From Pithys albifrons albifrons (taxonomy: Eukaryota > Chordata > Aves > Passeriformes > Thamnophilidae): DNA of 64,000 nucleotides. Both the position numbers and the translations under genes were made by a program. The notes beneath the pieces were generated by a model. That model was given only the letters and a program-made list of their open reading frames with translations, did no database searches and was not told where the DNA came from. This document shows, piece after piece, positions 1 through 12,013 of this stretch (the stretch's first letter is position 1; every line of letters begins with the position of its first letter). The DNA lies in assembly GCF_047495875.1 (NCBI RefSeq), contig NC_092461.1, forward strand, positions 46,517,601 through 46,581,600, given 5' to 3'.

Positions 1-1336
1 TAACATAAGCAGAGCTAGTTCTTGCACATGGAGTCAGTTGTTCAGGGTCCTTGCTTGCACAACTTCCTATGCAAAGGTCTCAACTTACTCTGGGATCTTT
101 CTGGGATGTGCCATCCTTATGTATCAACACCTGTCAGAATGTGTGTACAGACTGGTGGTTCTTGTGGAATCACTGGCTTCATTAGAAGTTTATGCTGGGG
201 GTTTTTTTTAAGACCTTTCCGTTTAAAGTACTCAAAGCTAAGTTCAGTTAATGTAGTTATACTTAGAAATGTTCCTGCGCAATTTATAGTTGCTTTTGTC
301 TTGTTTTCCATGAGATCAACTTACAATTACACATCCAGGAGATGTCACAGGAAAAAAATTTTTGTATTCTTAGTAAGTCAACTGAATGGTATTTCTTTCA
401 TCTGTTTCCGCTTCCTCTTTTATAATTTCAAGAGTCAACTGAAGCTGGAGGTAATTTCTCCTTATTGGAACACTTCCTATCAGGCAAGTCGTTCTTAGAT
501 ATAGGTTGGGTCACCGTTATGGTGTTGGCCACTTTGGATGTCCTGTTCAAATACCTATGTAGCCAAATCACAAATATCTGATAGGTTCACTGTGGCATCA
601 GATGTTCTGGTGAGTGGCTTTCATGTTTTCCTGCACTTTCTGCCGGGTATTTGTTTTTGGCTTCTCTGATCCTGTTTGTTTCTTGTGTCACATAGCCAGT
701 GTCAGGGTGAATTTTTTCCCTTTCTTATTTTTAAGATACAGACTTTTCTGAATTTAAGTCTTCATTTTATTCCATTGTAGCACTTGGTGAGGAAGTTTGG
801 ATCTGTGTAAAATAATCACCCTGAACTGTTAGTTGTGTTTTCTACCAATTTTTCATAAAGGGCTTACTGTTCCTATGAAGCATATAGAGTGTTCAAAATT
901 ATAGTTTTGGAGATTCAGCTGCTTGAAATTTTTCCCTGTCAGTTTACAGTTAAGTAGTCTGTAAATGTGCTTTCAGAACCTGATCATCAGTGAGAAGAAA
1001 ATCAATCTGAATAGTATGATGGGACTGTTTACTTTTCTCCAAGTTTACTTGAAATAAGTGATCTTAGTTAAAAGGACTGTTTCTTCCTTAGTGGAAGCCT
1101 GAAGATGCCTTGTCTAATACAGACTCTGCTTCAGCTTTACCTGCTCTTAAGTGGTCTGAGGAGGAGGAAAAGAGCAAAATGTTAGAAGCTTTTTATTAAG
1201 TCAAAGAATTGTTAGATACCTCTGGGTTTGTGACTTGATGAGGGGACAAATGAGGTAGGAATTGGGAGATGTGTTCAAAAGTCAGCAGTTCAAAACTTCA
1301 GACATTATGTTAAAATCTCTTTTTTTGTGTGTTTAG
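1..1336 (+). other. EIF3E: EIF3E intron 2, 3' part
   Basis: AT-rich, T-rich sequence leading into a T-rich tract and AG acceptor at 1335-1336. EIF3E exons 1 and 2 (human residues 1-68) are not found here, so they lie upstream of the window. Open frames in this stretch start at TTG or are short, and none resembles a known protein. No repeat recognised. Confidence 0.75.
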
Positions 1337-1454
1337 CTTTGCGTGAGAAGAGAACAACTGTTGTTGCACAGCTGAAGCAGCTTCAGGCTGAAACGGAACC
1401 TATTGTCAAGATGTTTGAGGATCCAGAGACCACGAGACAAATGCAGTCCACCAG
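1337..1454 (+). CDS. EIF3E: EIF3E exon 3
   Basis: First EIF3E exon in the window. It encodes (A)[18 protein letters not shown] through [15 protein letters not shown], human residues 69-108. This lies in the N-terminal helical half of eIF3e, a core PCI subunit of the cytoplasmic eIF3 complex, which recruits mRNA and initiator tRNA to the 40S ribosome. The exon enters with two bases of a split Ala codon after a TTTAG acceptor, and ends with two bases (AG) of a split Arg codon before GTAACT. The residues match human as I recall it. Identification rests on the unbroken run of exons continuing to the stop codon. Confidence 0.97.
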
Positions 1455-4400
1455 GTAACTTCTAACATGGTTTCTCAGGACGGCTTGTTGGTACCTTTTA
1501 GTTGTTGTTGATAGGAATGCTTTCTGTCTAGCGACTGCAAAGGAGGACACTTCTATTTTGATACAGTATTTAAGTAGTGCTTGTGGTCAGATAATTCATA
1601 TTGCTGGACACATTTTGCTCTTTTCAGTGCTTTTGCCTACTGTGTAAAAGACGTATCTGTTGATCATAATTGTTCCTGAGTCATCTTGGAACAAGTGACA
1701 GTCATCATTCAGTGCAGTCCAATCACAGCCAAGATTGGTTTGGGGGAGGTTGAGGGGCTTTTTTATTTGGGTTTTGAAGGGGGTTGGTCTTTTTTGAGGG
1801 GAAATATGGGCTAAAGTGATTCAGTCTCTTTTCTGCCTTCCACGAAGGATTATGGGGTGCCATCTTAGTCTGGAAGGCTTTGTGGATAAGCATCTGTTGA
1901 GCCTCAGAGCCTTCAGGAGTTCTGTCCTCTTCCCTCTTACTCTCCCCACCAGCAAACTGTTCCCAACTTGTTGGTGTAAGATGATGCTCATAATAGTCTT
2001 TTTAAGATACTTCCAATTTCTTCTTAATTTGCTTATGGGAGTAATGAAAGTAAAACGAGTTGTCTGCCCATTATATCTAAGGATTATGAGAGTTCTTTCA
2101 TGGCTAAACTTAATTTGACTCTCTAGAAGAGTTCAGTCACTGGGGAGTGACTGCACCTTCAGCAGAGGGCTGGGCAAGTATTGGCCTAAGTTACTGCTTG
2201 TTACCTTTACATAGGAAACATTGTTTAACTGTTTTATATGCCTGACAAACTCGAGAATATTAATTTGATCTTTTCTTCAGCCTTACCTGCCCTAAGATTT
2301 CAAATCGAGCATACTGCACCAGCTAGAGCACTTACTGTTCAAGTTGACTTTGAATAAACTCAGGTTTATTGTTGGCAAGCTTTATGCATCTGTTGATATG
2401 GAAAGCTGTAACGTGACTTCTGCAATTTCTTAGAAAAAAATTGAATATACAAACTCTTCTTTCTAGTTTGCAGAAATCTTTATGAGTATACCTTTGGGAA
2501 TAAACCCCGTGGAGAATATGGTTCCCTGAAGGGGGAGGAACGTAAATAGAATTTACTTTGTTTCAAATACATGTATTTCTCTTTTATTTCCCCTCTTTTT
2601 TTCTCCACAATGTTTTCTCCACTCTTCACATTGTTTTCAGAATTTGTTATTTAGTTACTTAGAGCTTGGTCAGTGCAGAAAAGATGAGGTGCAGTGTATT
2701 GTGTCTCAATGTGCACTAAAACAAGATGTCAGTAGGAATCATGAGATCTGTTAGCTTTGTAGCACATCAGAAAAAGTTTATTTTCTATTCTGATATCACC
2801 AGAATGTACTTGAGCTTCTGCTTTAAGAAATGTTGTTAACTGAATAAGCTGCCTTGGTATCTGATTCAGAGTGGCAATTCCTGTCAGATAGTTACATTAA
2901 GAAAAGGAATTGCATTTGCTTTATGAATTGGGGTTATGGAAAGCCAGAAGCTACTCACTTTTGGAAGTATAGCTTTGATGAAAGGCCCAACTGCCATTAG
3001 TTAACTGTCTTGTAGTTATTAACTGGGATTGTCTTAAAGGAAAGACTTCTGTGTTATCACAACTATTCAGATCTAATGGAGTGTATAGAGATTTTGTCTG
3101 ATTCTTGCTTTGCTTTTAGCCAGCTTTTATAATAATACTTGGCCTACAAAAAGAAATTACTCAAGTGCCAGCATTTCTTGGGAAATGTGCTCTGTTACTT
3201 CACTTTTGATACATGGAAATTGGTCAGTAGTACCTACTTGAAGTTAGAAGTGCCTTGTTTGAAAACAAGAGATAGAGTCAAAAAGTGCATGGAATATACC
3301 TTGCCTAGTGCTCCAGAATATTAGCTCTACTACTCACATGCAGCAACTTTTGTTTTAGAACTGGTATGTGATTCTTTTCGTAAAATGTCTGGAAGCTTCA
3401 CAGCTCAGAAACTCTGGTTTTGGTTAATGGCCAGTAGTTTTTTTATCCAGATTATTTGGGTTAGATAGTAATGAGCAGAATCAGGGTGATAGATGTCCTT
3501 CTGTCTAGACCTTGAGCAGTGTGCTGTAAATAGTACAAAGCAACTTTTAATTCTTTGCCTTTTACACTGATGATATGGAATCTCTGTCAGTTCAGAGCTA
3601 CATGTTATCAGGGCTTTCGATCACAGCTTTTGATCCATGGCAGCACTGCTTGGAATATCAAAATCTGGGACATGATGTGTAAAGGAGACTTTGCAGGTAG
3701 AAATTCTTTCCCAAATAAGCCAAAACACTTCACTTTTGTAAGCAACAGTTGGAGGATGTTGACTTTAAAATTTTAAAGGAATACTAAGTATTCCTCATTC
3801 TTCAACTATGTTCTACTGGAGTAAATCCATGTGATTATTTACTTGCTTTCACAAGTATTACTAGGGATTGTCATTCTTGGCTTACTTGTCAATTTCCTTA
3901 TAGAATCTTATAGCATAAGTTCTAATGAAACATACTCATGTCTTTGCCATCAGTTGACTTCACAGTAAATGGGGAAATACTCCCTTGCATTTGCTTTTTG
4001 CTGTATTTTTGTCCCAAGGAATTTATGGCTTGCGTTCTAGAGGCTCAAACTTTCCTTTGATCTAGATAATACTGCTTGTCATTTTAGTATTAATGTTGAA
4101 TAAAAAAATAGTGATTCAGAGATGTGATCATGGGGGAATTAGATGTTTAGAGCTTGTTAGTATGGTTATTTTGTATAATTTTGTGTTCAGGTTCTTGCTA
4201 ACCACTGTATCTCAGTGCTAACAGTGGGATAAGTTTCCTTTCTGCTTCTGTTTACTTGAGTCTTTGCTGTTTCTTTTCCTGTTAAAATCCAGGCTGTCCA
4301 GAGTAACTGCTCTCAAATTAGAACATGAAAGTGGGAAGAGCTCTAATTCAGAATTTAACTGTCATACCAAAAGCTAAGGATGCTACCAAAGTTTAAACAG

Positions 4401-4668
4401 CCTTCCACCCTGTAACAGTAGTTATTGTTGCAGGTGCCATTCTTTATTTAAAATTAGAATAATTTTAAGATTTTGAAACAATAACACTTTAGGAATAGAT
4501 GGCTCTATATTTCTGCAGCTGCTTTTGACCAACAAGTGAAGGAATATCACTTTAAATTTATACTCAGTTTTGTTTCCGTTACCTTTAAAATTGTCTTGCA
4601 TTGTGTACTTTGTTGCACGGTAAATATCAGTTTGCTTTGTAAAAACACTTAATATCCTTTTATTATAG
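1455..4668 (+). other. EIF3E: EIF3E intron 3
   Basis: Intron of 3.2 kb from GTAACT to a TTATTATAG acceptor. AT-rich single-copy-looking sequence. Open frames at 1816-2118 and 3555-3776 have no recognisable similarity and are treated as chance. No mobile element or RNA gene recognised. Confidence 0.8.
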
Positions 4669-4711
4669 AGATGGTCGGATGCTGTTTGACTATTTAGCTG
4701 AGAAGCATGGG
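4669..4711 (+). CDS. EIF3E: EIF3E exon 4
   Basis: A 43-base exon. Its first base completes the split Arg codon from exon 3, and 14 codons follow: DGRMLFDYLAEKHG, human residues 109-122. The only difference from the human protein as I recall it is Glu for Asp in LADKHG. The donor is a consensus GTAAGT at 4712. Too short to find by ORF length; placed by protein match and exact phase agreement with exons 3 and 5. Confidence 0.96.
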
Positions 4712-5150
4712 GTAAGTTTTTTATCTGTTGAGTTCAGTTCCAAGTATCTCTACCCAACCTCTCTCACAGCTGTCAGCTTTGAGCAGTTATGGACTTGTAT
4801 TTTGCCCTGTCTCCTGTCAGTGTAACTAATAGGCAAAATTCCTATTACTAACTCATATATGCCTTTGAACTTTCAGTTTTTATCCAAACAAAGCTGAAAT
4901 TTAATGTTAGTTGGATTTGTGTAACTAAGATGTGCTTTACTTTGCAATGCACAATTTCACCTTTTTCTGGTTTTGGTTTAATCTTTCATTCTGTGGCATG
5001 GATTGAGAGTAAATAGTTTTCTATTGTGTTTTCCTGTGTACAATGTCTTTGGAAAAACTACAGATTTTGAAGCTTGCTCTAAAAATTGGCTTGTGATAGC
5101 ATGTTTCTTTTTTCCTGGTGAATAAAAGCTTTTATTGTATTCCTTTTCAG
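4712..5150 (+). other. EIF3E: EIF3E intron 4
   Basis: Short 439-base intron ending in the pyrimidine-rich acceptor TCCTTTTCAG. Nothing else recognised. Confidence 0.85.
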
Positions 5151-5255
5151 TTTAGGCAGGAGTACCTGGATACACTCTACAGGTATGCAAAATTCCAGTA
5201 TGAGTGTGGTAATTACTCAGGAGCTGCAGAGTATCTCTACTTCTTTAGGGTTCTG
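5151..5255 (+). CDS. EIF3E: EIF3E exon 5
   Basis: Encodes 35 whole codons, [20 protein letters not shown] then [15 protein letters not shown], human residues 123-157, with no change from human that I can see. This is part of the helical repeats preceding the PCI domain. Both ends are phase 0, with a TTTTCAG acceptor and a GTAAGT donor. Because the exon is 105 bases and phase 0, skipping it would not shift the frame. Confidence 0.97.
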
Positions 5256-7217
5256 GTAAGTTTTGGTTGGTTGTTTGTTTGGGGTTTAGTTTTGTGGTTG
5301 TTTGTTGGATGTTTTTTTAATTAAATACTTGCAGCACTGAATTGTGTGTATTTTTTGAATATAATACTTTTTTGAGCTTTTTGAGGCAATTACTGTGCAC
5401 CAAAGTTGGCAATAATTGTTAATAATATTTACTATTGTCCAGCAATTCTGTTATTTTCAAGCTGAATTCAGAATTGTTCTTCAAATGTGTAGGGCTTGTG
5501 GTAACAATTTTGGAATACAGCAGATGAATACTTGCTTTTGTGAATACTTTTTTTTGTGCACAGATGTAATCAACAGTAGTGAGAAGCTTGCAGGTGGATT
5601 TAATGTAATTGGTGGTAATGGTGGACTGCCAGCTTCTTATCAGAACTCTCATCTGCCTTCTCTTGAATTTTGTGATGCATTTAAGAACATAAGTCATCTC
5701 CCTAGGAAATGTAAACAGATTAAATGATCCATCATCTCTGAAGCAATTCTTTTCATGTTGTTGTAATCCATATCATTTGTTACTGGTGGAACTGAATTTT
5801 GAGAATGAAGATTTAATGTCTTGTAAGAATCTCAACACAGTAAATTTATTGTTGGTGGTCAGTGAATGTGTTGTATTACTTACAAATGGAAATTTAAGGT
5901 AACAGCTTGGAAATCCAGATACTGTAGCTAGAACAGCTGCAGTACCTGAAAGCGGTTATTGTAAACAGATTAACTAGTTTTGTGATTTGGAACCAACACA
6001 GAACATGTGAACCTCTTAAAGTGAAAGTATCTGCTAAATGGGCACCTTGGTTGTCTGGAAGATACTGACTTCCAAACTGTGTGTCTCTGGACATGTGGAG
6101 TGATTCCTGAAAACATGTACTGATTCATATGTTGATGCTTTTCTTGCTGTCTACTCTCTATTCCCATCTACAAGTAATCTTAACTCCTTGAGATACTACT
6201 GGAGTAAAACAGAATAATTCCTGTAATTCACTATAATTAGAGAAATTGGGAAATGTACCTTCAATCAGAAGAATAGGGTTTAAAGTAGGAATGAGTTGAA
6301 TTCTTAGTCTAAATTTTGATGCTGAAACTAAACTTTCAGTGTTACAGGTTCATTTTATGCACTGAGAAGGGAAATGAAAGTTGCATATGTAGATTTATGG
6401 GCAGCTCTCCCTATTACTTCATGCTTTAAGTCTGGGCTCAGTGTTATATTCTTATAGCGCAGGTCACTAATTTAAAAAAAATTATTGGTTTTGTGCTGGT
6501 AATAGCTTGGTATAGATAGGACTTTGTTACTAATTCTGACGGGGAAAGATTTGTTTAAAGTTCTGTGTGATGAAATATAATCTATGAAAGAACTATTGTA
6601 ACTGGTCTGAGAAGAGAATTTGACACTGTGAATGACCTAGTGTAATTCATTCCTGTATAAAACTAACACAGCTTGACCTTAGGGCTACCCTTCCAGGAAA
6701 CAGATTCACTGCTGCAATGTTGCAGTTTTACCCAACATTTCAGCAACAAGTACAGTTTTGGGCACAGCGTTAGCAGAAAGAACTTGGAATGCTAGTTTTT
6801 TTTAAGGTGGTTACTTACTCTCATGAGTTCTTGAGCAATCTACTTTGCAGTAACCTTGTTTAAGTAGTTTAGAAGCAGTTCTATATGGTGGGGAAAAAAA
6901 AGCTGTTTTGGAACCAGTGTGTTACCTGGTTCTCAGCCATTTCATTTTTTTTTTAACTTACACTGCAGCAGCATGGAGCTTTATTTTGACAGAATTTCCT
7001 AGTTTCTACTTCAGAAGCTTTACTGCTGTTTTCTATGCCTAAACTGCTGTTTTATTTTTTTTTAAAGAACACTTAATTGGCAAAGTTAGGACCATGCAGA
7101 TTTGATACTTTTTAAATTAAAAATACTGCCAGAAAATACCTTTCTTAATTTTAAACTTAAATAATATTTTTAAAAAAAATTCTAAGAGTGTGATTTTGTT
7201 ACTGTTGTTAAAAATAG
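5256..7217 (+). other. EIF3E: EIF3E intron 5
   Basis: About 2.0 kb of AT-rich intron with several T and A runs (for example near 6946-6956 and 7051-7068). Overlapping open frames on both strands at 5416-5727 have no recognisable content. No repeat family recognised. Confidence 0.8.
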
Positions 7218-7343
7218 GTTCCAGCAACAGACAGAAATGCTTTGAGTTCTCTTTGGGGAAAACTGGCGTCTGAAATCCTGATGCAGAATTGGGATGCAGC
7301 CATGGAAGATCTCACGAGACTAAAGGAGACGATAGATAATAAC
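7218..7343 (+). CDS. EIF3E: EIF3E exon 6
   Basis: Encodes 42 whole codons, [20 protein letters not shown] then [22 protein letters not shown], human residues 158-199, unchanged from human as I recall it. It lies in the helical segment leading into the PCI domain. The acceptor AAAATAG is pyrimidine-poor immediately upstream. The donor is consensus GTAAGT. Phase 0 at both ends. Confidence 0.97.
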
Positions 7344-8781
7344 GTAAGTAAAATCTTAGTCATGTTATTGAGGTGAGAAGTTGGAGGTACCAGTATGCAA
7401 ATTTTATTATAAATTACTTGTAGTCTTGTTTAGGAGCAGTTTACCACCTTTTCACTTGATACTTTCTTATTAGCAGTGGGAGAGTCGAAGGGTGCTTGTG
7501 AAGAAATAATGAAGCCTTCTTTTCAAATTTTTCTTCCCTCTCAATACCTTAAAAAGAAGCTATGTCTTCAAATCTTTTTCCAGTAAACAAAAAAAAGTCT
7601 TAAGGATGTGTTTTAGGGTCATGGTGTCACTGTGTGAAATTGTTTGCTTAAATTTCAGATACTTCTAACTATTCATTTTCTGTAAAGAATAAAATGCATG
7701 TAAATAAGCTATGTTATTATCTCCTAAAGATGGAGCTTTTGACAAAAATGTAAGACAGCTTATGTTTTGAAACAGTGTTCAGCTATTCAGCTTTCTTACC
7801 GGTTCCTGAGCTCAGATGAGCACCAAGAACACAGGGAGAGAGGCTGCAGTACTAATTGAGAGCAACTGAAAGGATTAGGGACCTTTCAGTGTTCCTCTTT
7901 GCTCATGGGCTGCATCTGAAATGGGACAGTTTTAGTTTCCTGAACTAGAGCCTTACAAAGGTGTGAGGTATTTTGGTTTTTGGTGTCCCTCTGTTGTTGT
8001 CTGTGTGGCAGATAAGTAATGTTAATAAATTTTCTTTTGTAATTTTGTCATCTTTTTGACTCTATATGGTTGTAATAGACTATTTGACTCATGCATTAAA
8101 CTCCAAGATATTTTAGGATATAATCATAGTAGTTGTCATGCTCTTTGGAGTGGTGATTGCTTGCTGTGCAGTTCATTCTCAACATGTTGCTTTGCAGTCT
8201 GTTTGAAGTGCTGCTGAAATTTTGAGCGCATACAGCTACTTGGAGCTGGACCCTTATTTGTGCATTGTTGGCTGATTTGAATGAAGTTATTTACGTTTTT
8301 ATTTGTTGGGTGAAAGTGATTATGGTGTTTCATCATTGTCAGAGGGTGTAGGGCAATAAAAAGCATTCGTGAGGCTTTAAAACTTAAAACAGAAAGCCTG
8401 CAGAAGCAGAGTAGTTTCTCAATCACATCTGAAGAGGGAATGCAAGAAAAAAATTCAGAATTAAAAAAGGGAAGTAATAATATAGGTTAGTATGGTGGTC
8501 TTGGAGAGCTAAAATCTCTGCTCTTGCTGTAACAATGCAAGTTTTGGCAAATTATTTGGAATAGAATACTGGAAAAATCATTTTACTTATGACTTTCAGG
8601 AGATTTATCATTGAGATGACAAGTTAAAAAAACTGGAGGTCAAACTCGGGCTGAGAGTGATGATAGTCACAAGGAGATAGTGGAAAATCATAAAATTTTG
8701 AGCAATTACAGGTTTATGGATTAGTATTCAAGCAAACTTTGTGTTGTATTTGACTTAAACTAATGTTACATTTTCTTTCAG
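7344..8781 (+). other. EIF3E: EIF3E intron 6
   Basis: 1.4-kb intron ending in TTTTCTTTCAG. An antisense open frame at 8136-8426 has no recognisable similarity. No repeat recognised. Confidence 0.8.
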
Positions 8782-8906
8782 TCTGTCAGCTCTCCGCTGC
8801 AGTCTCTTCAGCAAAGAACGTGGCTCATCCACTGGTCTTTGTTTGTGTTTTTTAATCATCCTAAAGGGAGAGACAATATCATTGACCTTTTTCTCTATCA
8901 GCCACA
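8782..8906 (+). CDS. EIF3E: EIF3E exon 7
   Basis: Encodes 41 codons plus two bases: [20 protein letters not shown] then [21 protein letters not shown], human residues 200-240. The start of the PCI domain (about residue 221 in human) falls here. The split Gln codon (CA plus G of exon 8) and the GTAAGT donor fix the 3' boundary. No substitution from human seen. Confidence 0.97.
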
Positions 8907-9129
8907 GTAAGTTGTGTTGTACTATATGGGGGAGTTCTTTGATCTGAATGAAGGCAGATGATGAATACGTAAACTTGTTGAGCTTAGGGCTGCAGGGGAA
9001 AGTATTGCCCTATTTTGTTTCTATAACTATTCTTGAGGAAAAGCTGAGACTAAAAATAAGAATTGTAACACTATATTTGTGACAGGACTGACTTATATGT
9101 AGATCTAGGAGTCTAGAACAGCTTAAGAC
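8907..9129 (+). other. EIF3E: EIF3E intron 7, 5' part
   Basis: Unremarkable intron sequence between the exon 7 donor and the antisense CR1 fragment that fills most of the rest of the intron. Confidence 0.75.
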
Positions 9130-9938
9130 TGAGAAAGAATATCCTGAGTTGGAAGGGACCCCCAAGGTTTCTGCACAGGATTATCCCCAAGAGACACACC
9201 ATGGGCCTGAGAGCATTGTCCAAACACATCTTGAACTCTGTCAGGCTTGGTGTTGTGACTCACTTCCCTGGGGAACCTGTTCCAGTGCCCAAGCACCCTC
9301 TGGGTGAAAAACCTTCCCCTAATATCCAACCTTAAACCTCTGCTGACACTGCTTCATGCTGTTCCCTTGGGTCCTGTCGCTGGTCACAGGACAGTCAGTG
9401 CCTTCCATCCTGCTTCCCCTTGTGAGGAACCTGCGGACCAGTCCCCTCCAGGCTGGACAGACCAGGTGCCCTCAGCCACTCCTCGTACACCTTCCCCTCA
9501 AGGCCCTTGACCATCTTCTTTGGCATTCTTTGGACACTCTGTAATAGTTTTATATGTTTCTTATATTGTGGTGCCCAAAACTGCACACAATATCCCAGGT
9601 GAGGCTGCCCCAGTGCAGAGCAGAGTGGGACAATCCCCTCCCTCGACCAGCCAGTGGTACTTTGCCTGATGCCTCCTAGAACACGGTTGGCCCTCCTGGC
9701 TGCCAGGGCACTGCTGTTGACCAGGACCCCTCCGGGTCCTTTTCTATGGCACTGCTTTCCAGCATTTCCTTCCCCACTCTGTTCATATATTCAGGGTTGC
9801 TCTGTCCCAGGGATTGCCCAGCCTTCTGGTTTGTCAGGATCTCTCTTCAGGGCCCCTCTGCCTTTGAGGGAGTCAACAGCTCTTCCTGATTTAATGTCGT
9901 GAGCAAACTTCGGTACACCTTTGTGTCCTGCATCTTCT
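9130..9938 (-). mobile_element. CR1 LINE fragment, antisense, in EIF3E intron 7
   Basis: About 810 bases of CR1 in reverse orientation. Diagnostic blocks are GAGTTGGAAGGGACCC near 9146, AGAGCATTGTCCAAACAC, CCTGGGGAACCTGTTCC, and TGGTGCCCAAAACTGCACAC near 9571. The minus strand at 9395-9586 reads MQFWAPQYKKHIKLLQSVQR, which is the conserved 3' end of the CR1 reverse-transcriptase ORF, now interrupted. The copy is 5'-truncated, as usual for CR1. Its far end (about 9938) lies next to the exon 8 polypyrimidine tract. Its GC content is visibly higher than the intron around it. The subfamily cannot be assigned by eye. Confidence 0.9.
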
Positions 9939-9957
9939 CTGTATTTTTTCTTTCCAG

Positions 9958-10084
9958 GTATCTCAATGCAATTCAGACCATGTGCCCACATATCCTCAGA
10001 TATTTGACTACTGCAGTCATAACAAATAAGGATGTTCGTAAACGTAGACAAGTGCTCAAAGATTTAGTCAAGGTTATTCAGCAG
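9958..10084 (+). CDS. EIF3E: EIF3E exon 8
   Basis: Its first base completes the split Gln codon, followed by 42 codons: [20 protein letters not shown] then [22 protein letters not shown], human residues 242-283, in the PCI domain helices. The acceptor tract TTTTTTCTTTCCAG at 9944-9957 is strong, but sequence a few bases upstream of it is CR1-derived. The donor is GTAAGG. No substitution from human seen. Confidence 0.97.
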
Positions 10085-11911
10085 GTAAGGTTTGAAGTAT
10101 CTGATACTTTCTGCTTTTTTTAATGAGACTTCATAATAACTTTCTTCTAATAATATATGCCTGGCTTATGACTTAAGGTGTTTTGATACTTGTTTTTTTT
10201 TAGTAAACTGATTTCTTCACTGAAGTAAAACGTGTCAGTCAGTGGGAGGACAGTATTTTTTTTTCCTTCTTTCGTGTAAAAGAGCAATGAGTACAATAGA
10301 GTATGCACTCATTTTTATTTTATTTCTGTATGATTAAATGCAGAAAATTCAGTGAGATACATGAAGTGGCTTTGGATCTGATTCTTCTTTTTGAGCCATC
10401 CCTACAAGGAATTGTGTGACTAAGGGTTCTTTCTTGCATTTTTAAACCATTGAATTGTATGTGTTGATTTGTGTTCACCTGTATTTTCTTGGAAATTGTT
10501 ATATTATTACAATTAAATGAGGATGGTAGACATGTGTATGTATATATATATATATGGAGAGAGAGGGGAGACGTATGTATGTACATCTATATCTATGTGA
10601 GTGCACAGTTACTACAACTACCAGTCAGTTATATCCACTTGAGCCATTGAGGTAACTACCTATGCAAAGCACGATCAATGCATGAATCAAATTCTAAGGA
10701 CACCTTAATCTGTTTTTAACCATTAGTGTTCACAAAAGGTAGTAGCATGAGAAGCCATTAGTTAGTATAAAGTGTTGAAACTCATCTTTTATTTTAATCT
10801 AAAATCTGATTGTAGCCTTGAGCTTTAATGTAACATAAACTTCTAATACTTGAAGTAATATTTCACAACTTTTGTTTATCTTGTACTATCAATATGAACA
10901 AAAAAGATCATTAGGGTGTTCCTCTTGAAAATACCAACTTGGGCTTTGGTTTATGGTTCGTTACATTAACTCATGATGTGGTAGAGGTTTTATAGATTTG
11001 AAAGCATATCAGACAGGATAACAGGATAACTGCTTGTGTGGTAGGCTGTTTGCTCTAGTGATTATAAGTGATTGTTTATTGAACTGATAGGTAAGCAGTT
11101 TGTTGATCATCTCTATTAAATATAAAAGATGATTAATCCAAAACTATTTTGCACAGTGGATGTTAATTATGTGGTTAACAAGTACAATTTTGATGTGAAA
11201 AACATTTACCCATAAAACTGAATTTTAAACCTAAATAATGAGCCTGTAAGTACAGTTTCTTGGGGGAGGAAAAATAATTGATTGATAAAGAAAGCATCTT
11301 TCCTAGTACCTCCCTTAATCTGCTGATTTTACTGTATGCTGTAGCAGATATTGACAGATACTGATTTAAGCTGTCTTAAAATATGCATTAGAGACACCTG
11401 AGGGAATGTTTTATTGCATCTGAATTTACACAGTTGTGTATAGATCCAATGTTACGTCTGCCTGGTAGTTGAGAGGTTTGAGTAACTTGAGCAATGTCGA
11501 AATAAATGAAAGTATTTTGTGTGAGAAAGTAGCATTTTTGTTAACTATGTTGTCCATATATGTATAAAGGATTTGGCATTGGAGTAGTCTTTGAATACGA
11601 AGACTTTTCTACCATATTTTAGAAATTTGGATGTTTGATACAGAGCCAGTTCTAGTCTCTTGACACTTTGCTAATCCAAAGATTGCACCATTAAATGCTG
11701 AAGGTGGAACTGCACTGGTGCTTGTTGAACCAAATGTGGTAGGAAGTATGTTTATGCAGCTTTTATAAGAGGAATTAGGAAGTTCAACTTTTTCTTTTTT
11801 TCAGGTGATATATGGACTTGTTTCTACTCTGAATTTTTTTAAGAATATAAGGAATACTCAAGTGACCACGTGGCTGTGATTTCTATTATTGTTCCTGGTT
11901 TGTTTTGACAG
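10085..11911 (+). other. EIF3E: EIF3E intron 8
   Basis: 1.8-kb AT-rich intron ending in GTTTTGACAG. Apart from the TA microsatellite near 10540 I see nothing but single-copy-looking sequence. Confidence 0.8.
10534..10583. repeat. TG/TA and GA simple repeat
   Basis: A short microsatellite: GTGTATG, then an alternating TA run of about eight units, then GGAGAGAGAGGGGAG, then GTATGTATG. Likely length-polymorphic. It sits deep inside intron 8 with no visible link to splicing. Confidence 0.8.
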
Positions 11912-12013
11912 GAATCCTACACATACAGGGACCCTATTACAGAGTTTGTGGAATGCTTGTATGTTAATTTTGATTTTGATGGAGCACAGAAGAAGCTGAG
12001 AGAATGTGAAACA
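11912..12013 (+). CDS. EIF3E: EIF3E exon 9
   Basis: Encodes 34 whole codons, [20 protein letters not shown] then [14 protein letters not shown], human residues 284-317, in the PCI domain. It differs from the human protein as I recall it by Arg for Lys (TYKDP) and Thr for Ser at the last codon. The donor is GTAAGT and both boundaries are phase 0. Confidence 0.97.

Noticed and set aside
8958..9047. Possible C/D-box snoRNA in EIF3E intron 6-7 boundary region (ATGATGA at 8958, CTGA at 9044)
   Set aside because: The flanking bases do not form a terminal stem, and no internal D' or C' boxes are visible.
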